Assembly (NCBI RefSeq): GCF_900141845.1
Contig: NZ_FQZB01000005.1
Location: 62,001-126,000, forward strand
Reading direction: 5' to 3'
Source of the DNA: Clostridium cavendishii DSM 21758
Lineage (GTDB): Bacteria > Bacillota > Clostridia > Clostridiales > Clostridiaceae
DNA: 64,000 nucleotides
Of the stretch, positions 43,907 through 50,804 are shown in pieces. The translations under genes were made by a program, and so were the position numbers. The notes beneath the pieces are model-generated. The model saw only the letters and a list, made by a program, of their open reading frames with translations, did not search any database and had not been told where the DNA came from. Positions within the stretch are counted from its first letter, which is position 1, and each line of letters starts with the position of its first letter.

Positions 43907-44498
43907 AACTTCAGATTTTGTAACATCGGCAGTAAAAAGAGAACAATATCCAGATACTGATATAAATGAAATAGCATTTGTAGGCAGATCTAATGTTGGA
44001 AAATCTTCTATAATTAATTCATTGACTAATAGGAGAGGGCTTGCAAAAGTTAGTCAAACACCTGGAAAAACAAGGCTTATAAACTTTTTTATAATAAATA
44101 ATGAATTTCATCTTGTAGATTTACCTGGTTATGGATATGCTAAGGTATCAAAGACTGAAAAGGCTAGTTGGGGGAAGATAATAGAAAACTACTTAACAGA
44201 TAGACCACAACTTAAGAAGGTTGTTTTATTAGTAGATTCAAGACACAAGCCTACAGAAGATGATATACTTATGTATGATTGGATAAATCATTATGGATAT
44301 GATATAGAAGTTGTAGCCACAAAGAAAGATAAGATAAAAAATAGCGAATTTAGAAAATGTGAGAAACTTATAAGAGAAACTTTGAAATTACCATCAAATA
44401 AAAAACTTCACTTTTTCTCATCATTAAATAAGATTGGAAAAGAAGAACTTTCAGATATATTATTTAGTGATTTAGTAGATGAAACTCATAGTAATTAA
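43896..44498 (+). CDS. ysxC: Ribosome biogenesis GTPase YsxC/EngB
   Basis: A 200-residue essential GTPase that helps late assembly of the 50S ribosomal subunit. The G boxes are G1 FVGRSNVGKSSIINSL, G2 QTPGKTRLINFF, G3 VDLPGYGYAKVS and G4 VATKKDKIKNSE. It starts at ATG 43896, overlapping lon by 11 bases with GGAGAGGA inside lon, so it is translationally coupled. The lon-ysxC pairing is conserved in many Firmicutes. Confidence 0.98.
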   Translation: MKIKTSDFVTSAVKREQYPDTDINEIAFVGRSNVGKSSIINSLTNRRGLAKVSQTPGKTRLINFFIINNEFHLVDLPGYGYAKVSKTEKASWGKIIENYLTDRPQLKKVVLLVDSRHKPTEDDILMYDWINHYGYDIEVVATKKDKIKNSEFRKCEKLIRETLKLPSNKKLHFFSSLNKIGKEELSDILFSDLVDETHSN

Positions 44499-44525
44499 TT
44501 TTCATAGGAATGAGTCAAAGTAGTT

Positions 44526-44563
44526 AAGTCTTAGATTTTAATTTTTGTTTAAATCTAAGACTT
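44526..44563 (+). terminator. Hairpin after ysxC
   Basis: A perfect 13-base-pair stem, AAGTCTTAGATTT (44526-44538) with 44551-44563. The T content after it is low. A second, stronger terminator follows at 44597. Confidence 0.65.
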
Positions 44564-44596
44564 ATATCATTAATTAAAAGAAGAACAATAAAAAAG

Positions 44597-44632
44597 AGTT
44601 AGAAATTTTAAAAAAATTTCTAACTTTTTTTT
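44597..44632 (+). terminator. Second terminator after ysxC
   Basis: A 12-base-pair stem (44597-44608 with 44614-44625) followed by eight T. Together with the hairpin at 44526 it gives tandem termination. Confidence 0.88.
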
Positions 44633-44782
44633 ACTTTTAAGAATATAATAAATAAGATTTTTAGATATCAATTATATTCCTAGTAACAACACAATATTAC
44701 AAAAATAAGTGTCAAATTCAAATTAATGGAATAGTATATACTATAAAACAACTAAAAATTTAAAAATAAAGGAGGATCTATC

Positions 44783-45154
44783 ATGGACGTTAATGAAATT
44801 TTAAATGGATTAGGTGGAGGAGATAATTGTTGTAGACCAATTAACAATTGTGATCCTGTAAGACCTGGTTTTGGCGGTTGCGGATTTGGTGGAAATTGGA
44901 TTTGGCTAATATTATTATTCTGGATGTGCGGTGGATGCGGATGCGGAGGTGGATCTGGATTTGGTGGCTTCGGCGGATACAATAATAATTGCTGCTGTTC
45001 AAGGAGAAGGAATTGCTGCGATAATAACTGCTGTAATAGTGGATGTTCTTGTATAATTTATCTAATCATAATTGCAGTTTTATGCGGTGGTTTCGGTAGT
45101 GGACGTGGTTGTGGTGGAGGATGTTCTCCAGTAGCTGGATCAGTTTGTAATTAA
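44783..45154 (+). CDS. Cys/Gly-rich protein with an ILLFWxCGG membrane segment
   Basis: A 123-residue protein with 20 Cys and many Gly. Two short hydrophobic segments, WIWLILLFWMCGG and CIIYLIIIAVLCGG, each end in CGG and are separated by a Cys-rich basic patch (NNNCCCSRRRNCCDNNCC). It is preceded by AAAGGAGG. The nearby 54-residue protein at 45487 and the decayed copy at 45301 share the hydrophobic ILxxLFWxCGG core, so this is a small local family. The composition recalls clostridial spore or coat proteins, but I do not recognise it. The minus-strand Pro-rich reading is a shadow. Confidence 0.7.
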   Translation: MDVNEILNGLGGGDNCCRPINNCDPVRPGFGGCGFGGNWIWLILLFWMCGGCGCGGGSGFGGFGGYNNNCCCSRRRNCCDNNCCNSGCSCIIYLIIIAVLCGGFGSGRGCGGGCSPVAGSVCN

Positions 45155-45300
45155 TTCTTATAACAAAAAGCCTTAAGTATATTTCTAGCATACAATATAC
45201 AATATAAATCTTATAAGTAATTCCATTATATACTGTGATATAAAAATAAAAAGTAAGCTTTTTGTGAGATAATAATATTAAATGTTAAAGCGATATTAAG

Positions 45301-45435
45301 AGGTCTAAAAATAATAAGTGTTATCAAAATTTGCGGATTTCAATTCTTACTACCTTATTAATTCTCAAAAAATCTGGACTGGTATGTGATAACAGAGAGT
45401 ATATACTAGTTATTCTATTCTTATTATGTGGCTGA
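45301..45435 (+). pseudogene. Decayed copy of the small ILLFWLCGG protein gene
   Basis: In frame, this stretch reads RSKNNKCYQN, then ILTTLLILKKSGLVC, then DNREYILVILFLLCG and TGA. It aligns residue by residue, without gaps, with the intact gene at 45487 (TALTALLILCKSGLLCNDRA…). The start codon has become AGG, the ribosome site has decayed (AAAGCGAT where the intact copy has AAAGGAGCGAT), three Cys are lost and a stop replaces Gly48. It therefore looks like an inactivated tandem duplicate. Confidence 0.75.
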
Positions 45436-45486
45436 CTTGGTAGAAGATGATGCTAAAAATTAAAGATAAAGAAAGGAGCGATCATT

Positions 45487-45651
45487 ATGTCTAAGAAAAA
45501 GAATTCAGAGTGCTGTAATAATTTCAATCCATGTACAGCATTAACAGCACTTCTTATACTATGCAAATCTGGATTGTTATGCAACGATAGAGCATTTATA
45601 CTAATCCTTTTATTCTGGTTATGTGGTGGCGCAAATAGAACTTGTTGCTAG
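45487..45651 (+). CDS. 54-residue Cys-rich membrane-segment protein
   Basis: ATG 45487 has a strong GAAAGGAGCG site upstream. The product begins MSKKKNSECCNNFNPC and continues TALTALLILCKSGLLC, then AFILILLFWLCGGANRTCC. It has eight Cys and two short hydrophobic segments, each followed by Cys. It shares LLFWxCGG with the 123-residue protein at 44783. No known family is recognised; small membrane or spore-surface protein is the best description. Evidence that it is real is the strong ribosome site, the family resemblance and the decayed duplicate. Confidence 0.7.
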   Translation: MSKKKNSECCNNFNPCTALTALLILCKSGLLCNDRAFILILLFWLCGGANRTCC

Positions 45652-45659
45652 AATAGTGG

Positions 45660-45682
45660 TTGGAGGGCCTTTGGCCCTCCAA
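45660..45682 (+). repeat. GC-rich perfect hairpin followed by an A run
   Basis: TTGGAGGGCC (45660-45669) pairs perfectly with 45673-45682 around TTT. It is far more GC-rich than its surroundings. It is followed by A rather than T, so it is not a standard terminator in either direction; mRNA 3'-end protection is possible. Confidence 0.6.
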
Positions 45683-45732
45683 AAAAATATATAATCATAT
45701 ACATACAGAGTATGATTTAAGGAGGAACTTTA

Positions 45733-46230
45733 ATGTCTAGACATAAACATAGAAGTAGAGAATTTAATGGCTCAGGCAATAATATGATGAATAATTTAGG
45801 GATAAATCCTCAAATGCTTGAAATGCTAGGTCTTGGGAATATAGATATGAATCAATTATCGGGTCTTTTTGGAAACATGGGGCAAGAAGGGTTTAATATT
45901 AATAATTTAGGTGCTCTTGCAGGAAGTTTTGGTCTTGGTAATACTAATAACGGAAGTAATCAAAGCCCTATGGGAGGGATGAATCCTTTAGATCTTTTAG
46001 GAAGTCTATTAGGAGGAGATCAACGTAATACTAGTTCAGGCAATACAGGTGGCTTTAATAGTAATTTGAATTTCAATCAAGGTTTTACAACTTCTAATAA
46101 TAGTTATAGTAAAGAAAGTGATCCTAATATAGCTATGTTAAAAGCTATAAGAAGCATGGTTAATTCGGATAGAGCAAAATTTTTAGATAAGGTAATGGAA
46201 ATGTATCAAAATGGAGAGATAAAATATTAA
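45733..46230 (+). CDS. Asn/Gly-rich low-complexity protein
   Basis: A 165-residue protein. A short basic start (SRHKHRSREF) leads into an Asn/Gly/Met/Leu-rich region with loosely repeated units such as GNIDMNQLSGLFGNMG and GFNINNLGALAGSFGLG. A helical, well-behaved C-terminus (about 130-165) reads NIAMLKAIRSMVNSDRAKFL. No signal peptide. AAGGAGG precedes the ATG. It directly follows the small Cys-rich genes. Such composition is common in spore coat and exosporium-associated proteins, but I do not recognise the family. Confidence 0.65.
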   Translation: MSRHKHRSREFNGSGNNMMNNLGINPQMLEMLGLGNIDMNQLSGLFGNMGQEGFNINNLGALAGSFGLGNTNNGSNQSPMGGMNPLDLLGSLLGGDQRNTSSGNTGGFNSNLNFNQGFTTSNNSYSKESDPNIAMLKAIRSMVNSDRAKFLDKVMEMYQNGEIKY

Positions 46231-46263
46231 AAATTTTTATTTAATTGTATAAAAATATGTTTA

Positions 46264-46345
46264 GGGGGTAATAATACTAATGTAAAAGGAGATTATATCT
46301 CCTTTAGCTAGATGAAGAAAATCTTCGTTAAAGCTAAACCCCCCC
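46264..46345 (+). ncRNA. Structured 3' region or small RNA, multi-hairpin
   Basis: Between the end of the Asn/Gly-rich gene and its terminator lie several compatible helices: GGGGGT (46264-46269) can pair with the C run at 46338-46345, enclosing AAAGGAGAT/ATCTCCTTT (46285-46305) and TTTAGCT/AGCTAAA with an inner 8-base-pair hairpin at 46311-46329. A TATAAA-like box lies upstream (about 46249). It could be a structured 3' untranslated region or a separate small RNA ending at 46385. Seen only by eye. Confidence 0.4.
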
Positions 46346-46356
46346 ATCCCCCTTTT

Positions 46357-46385
46357 GGGCCACATAGGTGGCCCTTTTATTTTTG
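46357..46385 (+). terminator. Rho-independent terminator
   Basis: A 7-base-pair GC-rich stem, GGGCCAC with GTGGCCC, loop ATAG, followed by TTTTATTTTT. It ends the + strand transcript of the Asn/Gly-rich gene region and overlaps the end of the minus-strand gene. Confidence 0.85.
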
Positions 46386-47330
46386 TATGGATTTAATTTT
46401 ACTTATAAGATAACCAGAATTATTTTTTGATATTTCAAGTTTAATATTGAGTCTATCTATATTACTTATATTAGTTTTATTTGTTCTTTTAAAATTCATA
46501 TTCCAAGAAATGGTTTCAGTTTTACCATCCTTATCCCATTTTGTATCTGTAAAGAAAGCATCTTCTAATACATAAGAAAAGTTGTCTTTATCAAGACGCC
46601 ATAAAATTGAAAAATCATTACTATTTATATTTTCTGAGAATATACTAGGTGGCTCAGCGATTACATATGGACTTTCTATTAAATTTACAAATCTTTCTAT
46701 ACTATTAATAGCTGGAATTTGATAATTTTCATAAGATATATTTTTAATTGTATTATCAATAATCATATAATTTTGTATCTCTGAAATTCCGTTTTTTATA
46801 CTAAGCGAAAATAGCTTAGGTGTTTTGTTATTCTTTGAATCTAAGATACCAATAATATTATTAGTTGATGAGTAGATATCCTGAAATTCATTATTATTAT
46901 AGACAAAAATATGTTGAACTGGTGAATTGTCTTGTGAGCTTTGAATTATTAGCTCTGGTTTTTTATCACGGTTTAAGTCTATAAAACTTAAACTCATAGG
47001 CCAGTAAGGGTAACTATATCCAAGTGTATTTAATTGTTTATTAGGATTTAAAGCCAATGTTTTATTATTAATGCTAGCCTCTAAATAATATTTTCCATTT
47101 TTTGAGGCTATGTATAAAAGATCCTCATTTCCATCACCATTTAAGTCCTTTTTTATAGTATCATCATCTTTTGTATTTGACATGGTAACTACTGTAGCTT
47201 CATTAAAATTAACATAGTCAGAATTTGCATCATATTCTCTAAAAAAAACTACCATTATACAAAATAGAATAATTGATGAAAAGAAAAGAAAAACATGATT
47301 TTTTTTAATTATAAATACGTTTAGTTTCAC
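46377..47330 (-). CDS. Signal-anchored protein with Ca-binding-loop repeats, VCBS/FG-GAP like
   Basis: A 317-residue protein with one N-terminal hydrophobic helix (VFLFFSSIILFCIMVVFF). Two Asp-rich loops, DLNGDGNEDLLYIASKNGK and DLNRDKKPELIIQSSQDNS, have the DxNxDGxxD pattern of VCBS/FG-GAP propeller repeats, which bind calcium. The rest is beta-rich with Asn and Ser. It starts at GTG 47330 with GGAGGG upstream. It is probably displayed outside the membrane. Ligand and role are unknown. Confidence 0.7.
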   Translation of the reverse strand: MKLNVFIIKKNHVFLFFSSIILFCIMVVFFREYDANSDYVNFNEATVVTMSNTKDDDTIKKDLNGDGNEDLLYIASKNGKYYLEASINNKTLALNPNKQLNTLGYSYPYWPMSLSFIDLNRDKKPELIIQSSQDNSPVQHIFVYNNNEFQDIYSSTNNIIGILDSKNNKTPKLFSLSIKNGISEIQNYMIIDNTIKNISYENYQIPAINSIERFVNLIESPYVIAEPPSIFSENINSNDFSILWRLDKDNFSYVLEDAFFTDTKWDKDGKTETISWNMNFKRTNKTNISNIDRLNIKLEISKNNSGYLISKIKSIQK

Positions 47331-47720
47331 AAATAACCCTCCAGTTTACATAGTATTATGTGTAATATACTACACTAATAAATTATATGTGAAATTTACA
47401 TAATTATTTATTGAATTTAAAATTATTTGATAAAAAATATAAGATTATTGAGTTATATTTGGAAAAACAGAAATTATAAGTATGAAGAAAAATTTTTGAA
47501 GAGATTATGTATATAAGTTCAAATTAAATTGCTACATTGAACTTATTCAAAATTTATAGATTAATCTAATAATTATGGATATAGATTATTTATTAAAACT
47601 TATATATATTGCAATTTTAAATCTACATTTATTTAAATAAAGTCTTTATAGCTTATTTAAAGGTAATATTAAATTTAATTTGTAGAAATCATATTACAAT
47701 ATATATATATACCCAAAAAT
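47331..47720. other. Long AT-rich intergenic interval
   Basis: About 390 bases without a credible reading frame. It contains the promoter region of the minus-strand VCBS-like gene and a run of alternating AT near 47698-47711. I see no riboswitch, repeat or RNA gene in it. Confidence 0.5.
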
Positions 47721-47721
47721 A

Positions 47722-47749
47722 AAAAAAAGCTACATTCAAAGTAGCTTTT
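47722..47749 (-). terminator. Terminator of the perR-like gene
   Basis: A minus-strand hairpin, AAAGCTAC with GTAGCTTT (47748-47741 with 47733-47726), followed by a T run to 47721, eight bases past the stop codon. Confidence 0.85.
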
Positions 47750-47756
47750 AAAAATA

Positions 47757-48164
47757 TTATTGACAATCCTTACAGATACCGTAGAAATAAACTTTATTTG
47801 AAAGTATTTTATAATCGCAATGTTTTTCAGCATCTTGATTTAAATTGCTTAGATCAAGTGTGTGTAAGTCATTTACTTTTGAACAATTTACACATTGAAT
47901 ATGTGGGTGGGGAGAACAATTGCCATCATATCTAAAATTTCCTTCACCTACATTTATTTCCTGAACCAAGCCAACTTCAACTAGAGTTTTAAGAGCTTTA
48001 TAAACAGTAGCTAAACTCATAGTAGGATATTCGTCTTGAAGAGCTTTGTAGATTATTTCAGCTGAAGGATGTTCTGTTGTACTTTTTAAATATTTATAAA
48101 CTGCAATTCTTTGAGGGGTTAATTTTAGTTTTTTCTCTCTAAAAATAGTAGTTATATTATCCAT
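47757..48164 (-). CDS. perR: Fur-family peroxide-type regulator, PerR-like
   Basis: A 135-residue Fur-family repressor. The winged helix covers about 1-75 (KLKLTPQRIAVYKYLKS; LATVYKALKTLVEVGLV). The regulatory metal site fits PerR: His in EHPSAEII, Asp in GNFRYDGN, and the two His in SPHPHIQC. Structural zinc Cys pairs are CVNC and CKDC. PerR senses peroxide by iron-driven oxidation of its metal ligands. The start at 48164 has GAGG upstream; the longer frame to 48224 would run through the promoter. A palindrome in that promoter suggests autoregulation. ahpC at 19 kb is a likely target. Confidence 0.88.
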   Translation of the reverse strand: MDNITTIFREKKLKLTPQRIAVYKYLKSTTEHPSAEIIYKALQDEYPTMSLATVYKALKTLVEVGLVQEINVGEGNFRYDGNCSPHPHIQCVNCSKVNDLHTLDLSNLNQDAEKHCDYKILSNKVYFYGICKDCQ

Positions 48165-48193
48165 AACTAGAAACCTCGCTTTCATTTTTGCTT

Positions 48194-48224
48194 TTATTAT
48201 ATAATAATAGTTATCTCTTGTCAA
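48194..48224 (-). promoter_or_regulatory. Consensus promoter of perR with palindromic operator
   Basis: On the minus strand TTGACA (48224-48219), 17-base spacer, TATAAT (48201-48196): a perfect consensus. A perfect 14-base palindrome, TTATTATATAATAA, covers 48194-48207 on the -10 box, placed like the palindrome at ahpC, so a Fur-family protein should bind it. Confidence 0.8.
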
Positions 48225-48294
48225 TAGATATTAATTAATATAACATTACCAAATTAGAAATTTAGTGTTAATATAAACTTTTAAATTAAAAAGC

Positions 48295-48323
48295 TTGTAA
48301 AATTTAAAGAGGTATGCTAGAAT
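48295..48323 (+). promoter_or_regulatory. Promoter of a candidate small RNA
   Basis: TTGTAA (48295-48300), exactly 17 bases, TAGAAT (48318-48323) with an extended -10 TG (48315-48316). It faces + with no + strand gene for the next 2.4 kb. Confidence 0.6.
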
Positions 48324-48329
48324 AAAGAT

Positions 48330-48422
48330 AAGGTTGTTAATTACTTAACAAAGAATTAAAGAACGTGTTCATTTTTATATCTACAATTTATTTGAAGAAC
48401 AGTAAAAACTGTTCTTTTTTTT
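48330..48422 (+). ncRNA. Candidate small RNA, about 93 nt
   Basis: From a well-formed promoter at 48295 to a strong terminator. The 5' part has a hairpin, TTGTTAA-TTAC-TTAACAA (48334-48351), then an unpaired AT-rich stretch, then the terminator AAGAACAGT/ACTGTTCTT (48395-48416) and eight T. Both neighbours are on the minus strand, so no coding gene explains it. No short reading frame with a ribosome site is seen inside. The function is unknown. Confidence 0.6.
48395..48422 (+). terminator. Terminator of the candidate small RNA
   Basis: A perfect 9-base-pair stem (48395-48403 with 48408-48416), AAAA loop and T run, oriented + although all annotated neighbours run -. Confidence 0.85.
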
Positions 48423-48437
48423 ATGTTTAAATATAAT

Positions 48438-48929
48438 TTAATGTATCAATTTTTTGATATAAAATGAAATGATAACGGTTAAAGCATAGTCAAATATTAA
48501 AAAAAATACTTGAGAAAGTAAAATTATATAAATAAAAGGAGTACTAATATTAAAATAAGATAATAATAAATTATTGTATAAAAAATAACAAATTGTTAAT
48601 ATACTATTAAAGAATAATAGCTTTAAAAAGATTTCTAAAAACATATTCTTAAATTTTTCTATGAAATTTTTAATTAATCCATAATTACCGAAAAACAAAA
48701 TATATATAATAGCTATCGATTTAGAGACAAGAAAAAAACTTAAAATACTAGAAGCTATATAAACTAAAATAGCTGTTTTAGTATTAGTTTTTACTAAAGT
48801 TAAAGGTATTATAGATGATACTACGGCTAATAAGGTTATCTTACTAGTTGGAATTATTGAAGAAATATAGAGAAGTATAATTATCATAGTTACAAAAAGA
48901 CTACCAAGAGTTAAATTTTTTGTTTTCAT
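48438..48929 (-). CDS. Small integral membrane protein, ECF S-component-like
   Basis: A 163-residue hydrophobic protein with about five helices. It begins MKTKNLTLGSLFVTMIIILL, closely resembling the start of ThiW (MKTKKLTLSGLLIAL) and other ECF transporter S components, and SSIIPLTLVKTNTKTAILVY follows. That suggests a substrate-binding S subunit or a related membrane protein, but no substrate motif is recognised. ATG 48929 has GGAGG in front. It is monocistronic and separated by a hairpin from the DnaJ-like gene. Confidence 0.55.
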   Translation of the reverse strand: MKTKNLTLGSLFVTMIIILLYISSIIPTSKITLLAVVSSIIPLTLVKTNTKTAILVYIASSILSFFLVSKSIAIIYILFFGNYGLIKNFIEKFKNMFLEIFLKLLFFNSILTICYFLYNNLLLSYFNISTPFIYIILLSQVFFLIFDYALTVIISFYIKKLIH

Positions 48930-48957
48930 AAAAACCTCCAATTTATTATAAAGTTTA

Positions 48958-48982
48958 AAAGCAGGGTAATTGACCCTGCTTT
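48958..48982 (-). terminator. Hairpin between the DnaJ-like gene and the membrane protein gene
   Basis: A perfect 10-base-pair stem, AAAGCAGGGT with ACCCTGCTTT, followed on the minus strand by TTAAACTTT. It ends the DUF5685/J-domain operon. Confidence 0.75.
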
Positions 48983-49054
48983 AGTTATATTACAGAAAAT
49001 AATGAAGCAGTATATTATCTGCTTTATATTATTTTTTGTAATAGGCCTTAATTT

Positions 49055-49639
49055 TTAACAACAAGAAATTAAATCACCACCACAGCATTCACAAAGTGTA
49101 TCTGCACACCAAAGCTTTATGCAACAATCACAAAGATCATCTCTGTCATTTCTTCTATAGTAATTGTTAGTATAGTTTGTAGTTCTTTGACCAAAAGAAT
49201 TTAGCGCTTGCTTATATTCAAAATTATTAGGGTCTAAAGAACAAGCTGTTTGTATATAAGTATAAGCACTGTCATGCCAGCCTTTTTTTGTAAGCATTAT
49301 ACCATACAAAAAGTTCCATTCAGCATCTCTCATAGTTATAGAATTTAGTTTAGCTTCAGCATCTTGATATCTACCAGAAGATAAATCTCTTCTAATTTCT
49401 TCATAAGAATAATTTGATGAGCTTGATGAATTAAACGAAGAATTGTTGTAATTTGGGTTTTTTGTAATAGTTTCATAAGCTTCATTGATTTCTCTCATTT
49501 TTTCTTCTGCTAATTCTCTTAATGGGTTACTTGTATATTGGTCTGGATGATATTTTTTTGCAAGCTCTCTATAAGCTTTCTTTACTTCATCCAAGGATGC
49601 GCCTTGTGTTATACCTAAAACTTCATATGGATTTCTCAT
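49055..49639 (-). CDS. J-domain protein with Cys-rich C-terminus
   Basis: A 194-residue protein. The J domain (1-65) is complete: NPYEVLGITQGASLDEVKKA, YRELAKKYHPDQYTSN with the HPD triad, and EKMREINEAYETI, so it should stimulate a DnaK-type ATPase. After an Asn/Ser linker comes a helical TPR-like region (RRDLSSGRYQDAEAKLNSI). The final 30 residues are Cys-rich (LCDCCIKLWCADTLCECCGG), a likely metal site. It is not canonical DnaJ. It lies 6 bases downstream of a DUF5685 gene, a recurrent pairing in clostridia. Confidence 0.85.
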   Translation of the reverse strand: MRNPYEVLGITQGASLDEVKKAYRELAKKYHPDQYTSNPLRELAEEKMREINEAYETITKNPNYNNSSFNSSSSSNYSYEEIRRDLSSGRYQDAEAKLNSITMRDAEWNFLYGIMLTKKGWHDSAYTYIQTACSLDPNNFEYKQALNSFGQRTTNYTNNYYRRNDRDDLCDCCIKLWCADTLCECCGGDLISCC

Positions 49640-49645
49640 AATAAT

Positions 49646-50545
49646 TTACTCCTCACACTTACAATTATTTTGACAATATTTATTTAAAATTTTATGGTTT
49701 TTATCCATTAAACCAAGTGATAAAATGTTATCTAAAATATCATAATTTTTATTAATTTTTAAATTTTTAAAACTTTCATATGCAGATGCACTAGAATTTA
49801 AAAGTGTAAATTCAATTCTATTCTTTATTAAAGGTATAAATTCATCTGCCGTTAAAGAATTATTATTAAAAAGATGATTTATTGGATTAAATTTTTTTTT
49901 CAAAATATCTTCTTTTAAATCATCAAAAGCGTCTATTATATATATCCATTTACCTAAATTATAGCCTAGAATATAAAGTTCATCCCTAAGTTCTAAAGTA
50001 TCGTTTATAAGTTCATTAGGATAAGCTTTAATAAGCATACCTGTAAGATGGGCAAAAGGATGACTAATCTCATCTATAGAATTAAAATTTAATGAGTTTT
50101 CAAGTTTTTTTAAATTTTCAAGCTCATTTACAATAATTTTATTTACAATAGAATATGAAAGAGAAAACTTTTTTTCTTTATGTTGAAAGAATAGTGAACC
50201 TATTTTACCTTTTAAACTTTTATCATCCATTACATCATCTACAAGTTTAAAATAGAATAATGCAACATTAATAGAAGAAGCATAATCTAATGCAGAGCTA
50301 TCAATTATAATTGCTTTATTTTCAGTTATATGTAAAGGACAATGAATTTTTTTTACTGATGTTTTATCATAACTTAGACCATCTAATAATAAACCTAAAA
50401 ACGTCATATCAAAGTTTAGAGATATTCTAGAAAGATTACCATAATTTTTTTTTATTTCATGACATAAGCCACAATAATAGGCTTTAAACCTTTCATAATC
50501 TTTAATTTTCATTTCCATTTTCATAGGAGTAACATAACCAAACAA
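49646..50545 (-). CDS. DUF5685 family protein
   Basis: A 299-residue helical protein. The N-terminus FGYVTPMKMEMKIKDYERFK with AYYCGLCHEIKKNYG and the ending LNKYCQNNCKCEE carry Cys motifs of DUF5685; the central part (DYASSINVALFYFKLVDDVM; YILGYNLGKWIYIIDAFDDL) has the Asp-rich helices of the family, reminiscent of isoprenoid-synthase-like folds. Function unknown. It starts at TTG 50545, with AAGGAG about 12 bases upstream, and is followed at 6 bases by the J-domain gene, suggesting that both products work together. Confidence 0.85.
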   Translation of the reverse strand: MFGYVTPMKMEMKIKDYERFKAYYCGLCHEIKKNYGNLSRISLNFDMTFLGLLLDGLSYDKTSVKKIHCPLHITENKAIIIDSSALDYASSINVALFYFKLVDDVMDDKSLKGKIGSLFFQHKEKKFSLSYSIVNKIIVNELENLKKLENSLNFNSIDEISHPFAHLTGMLIKAYPNELINDTLELRDELYILGYNLGKWIYIIDAFDDLKEDILKKKFNPINHLFNNNSLTADEFIPLIKNRIEFTLLNSSASAYESFKNLKINKNYDILDNILSLGLMDKNHKILNKYCQNNCKCEE

Positions 50546-50804
50546 ATATCCACACTCCTTAATTTTAATCTTTTGTATATTATAACAAAAAAAAAGTAAT
50601 GTATAAATAATATATAAAAATATTAAGATATAATTAATAATAAGTGATTTATGGGGAGAAAATAATATACATAATTAATAGTAATAGCTAATATAGATTA
50701 CTTAATACTTTACTAAAAAAACTTATAGTGGTAATATTTAATATAGTAATAATTTCTATAAATTAATAATTTTATTAACGGCACTTTCAGAGGAGGAATA
50801 AAAA

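Noticed and set aside
44752..44982. Pro-rich minus-strand reading frame opposite the Cys/Gly-rich gene
   Set aside because: It is the reverse reading of GGN repeats (CCN is Pro). It has no ribosome site and the + strand gene has a strong one.
45660..45682. Hairpin considered as terminator of the 54-residue gene
   Set aside because: It is followed by seven A rather than T on the + strand, and has no T run on the correct side for the minus strand either.
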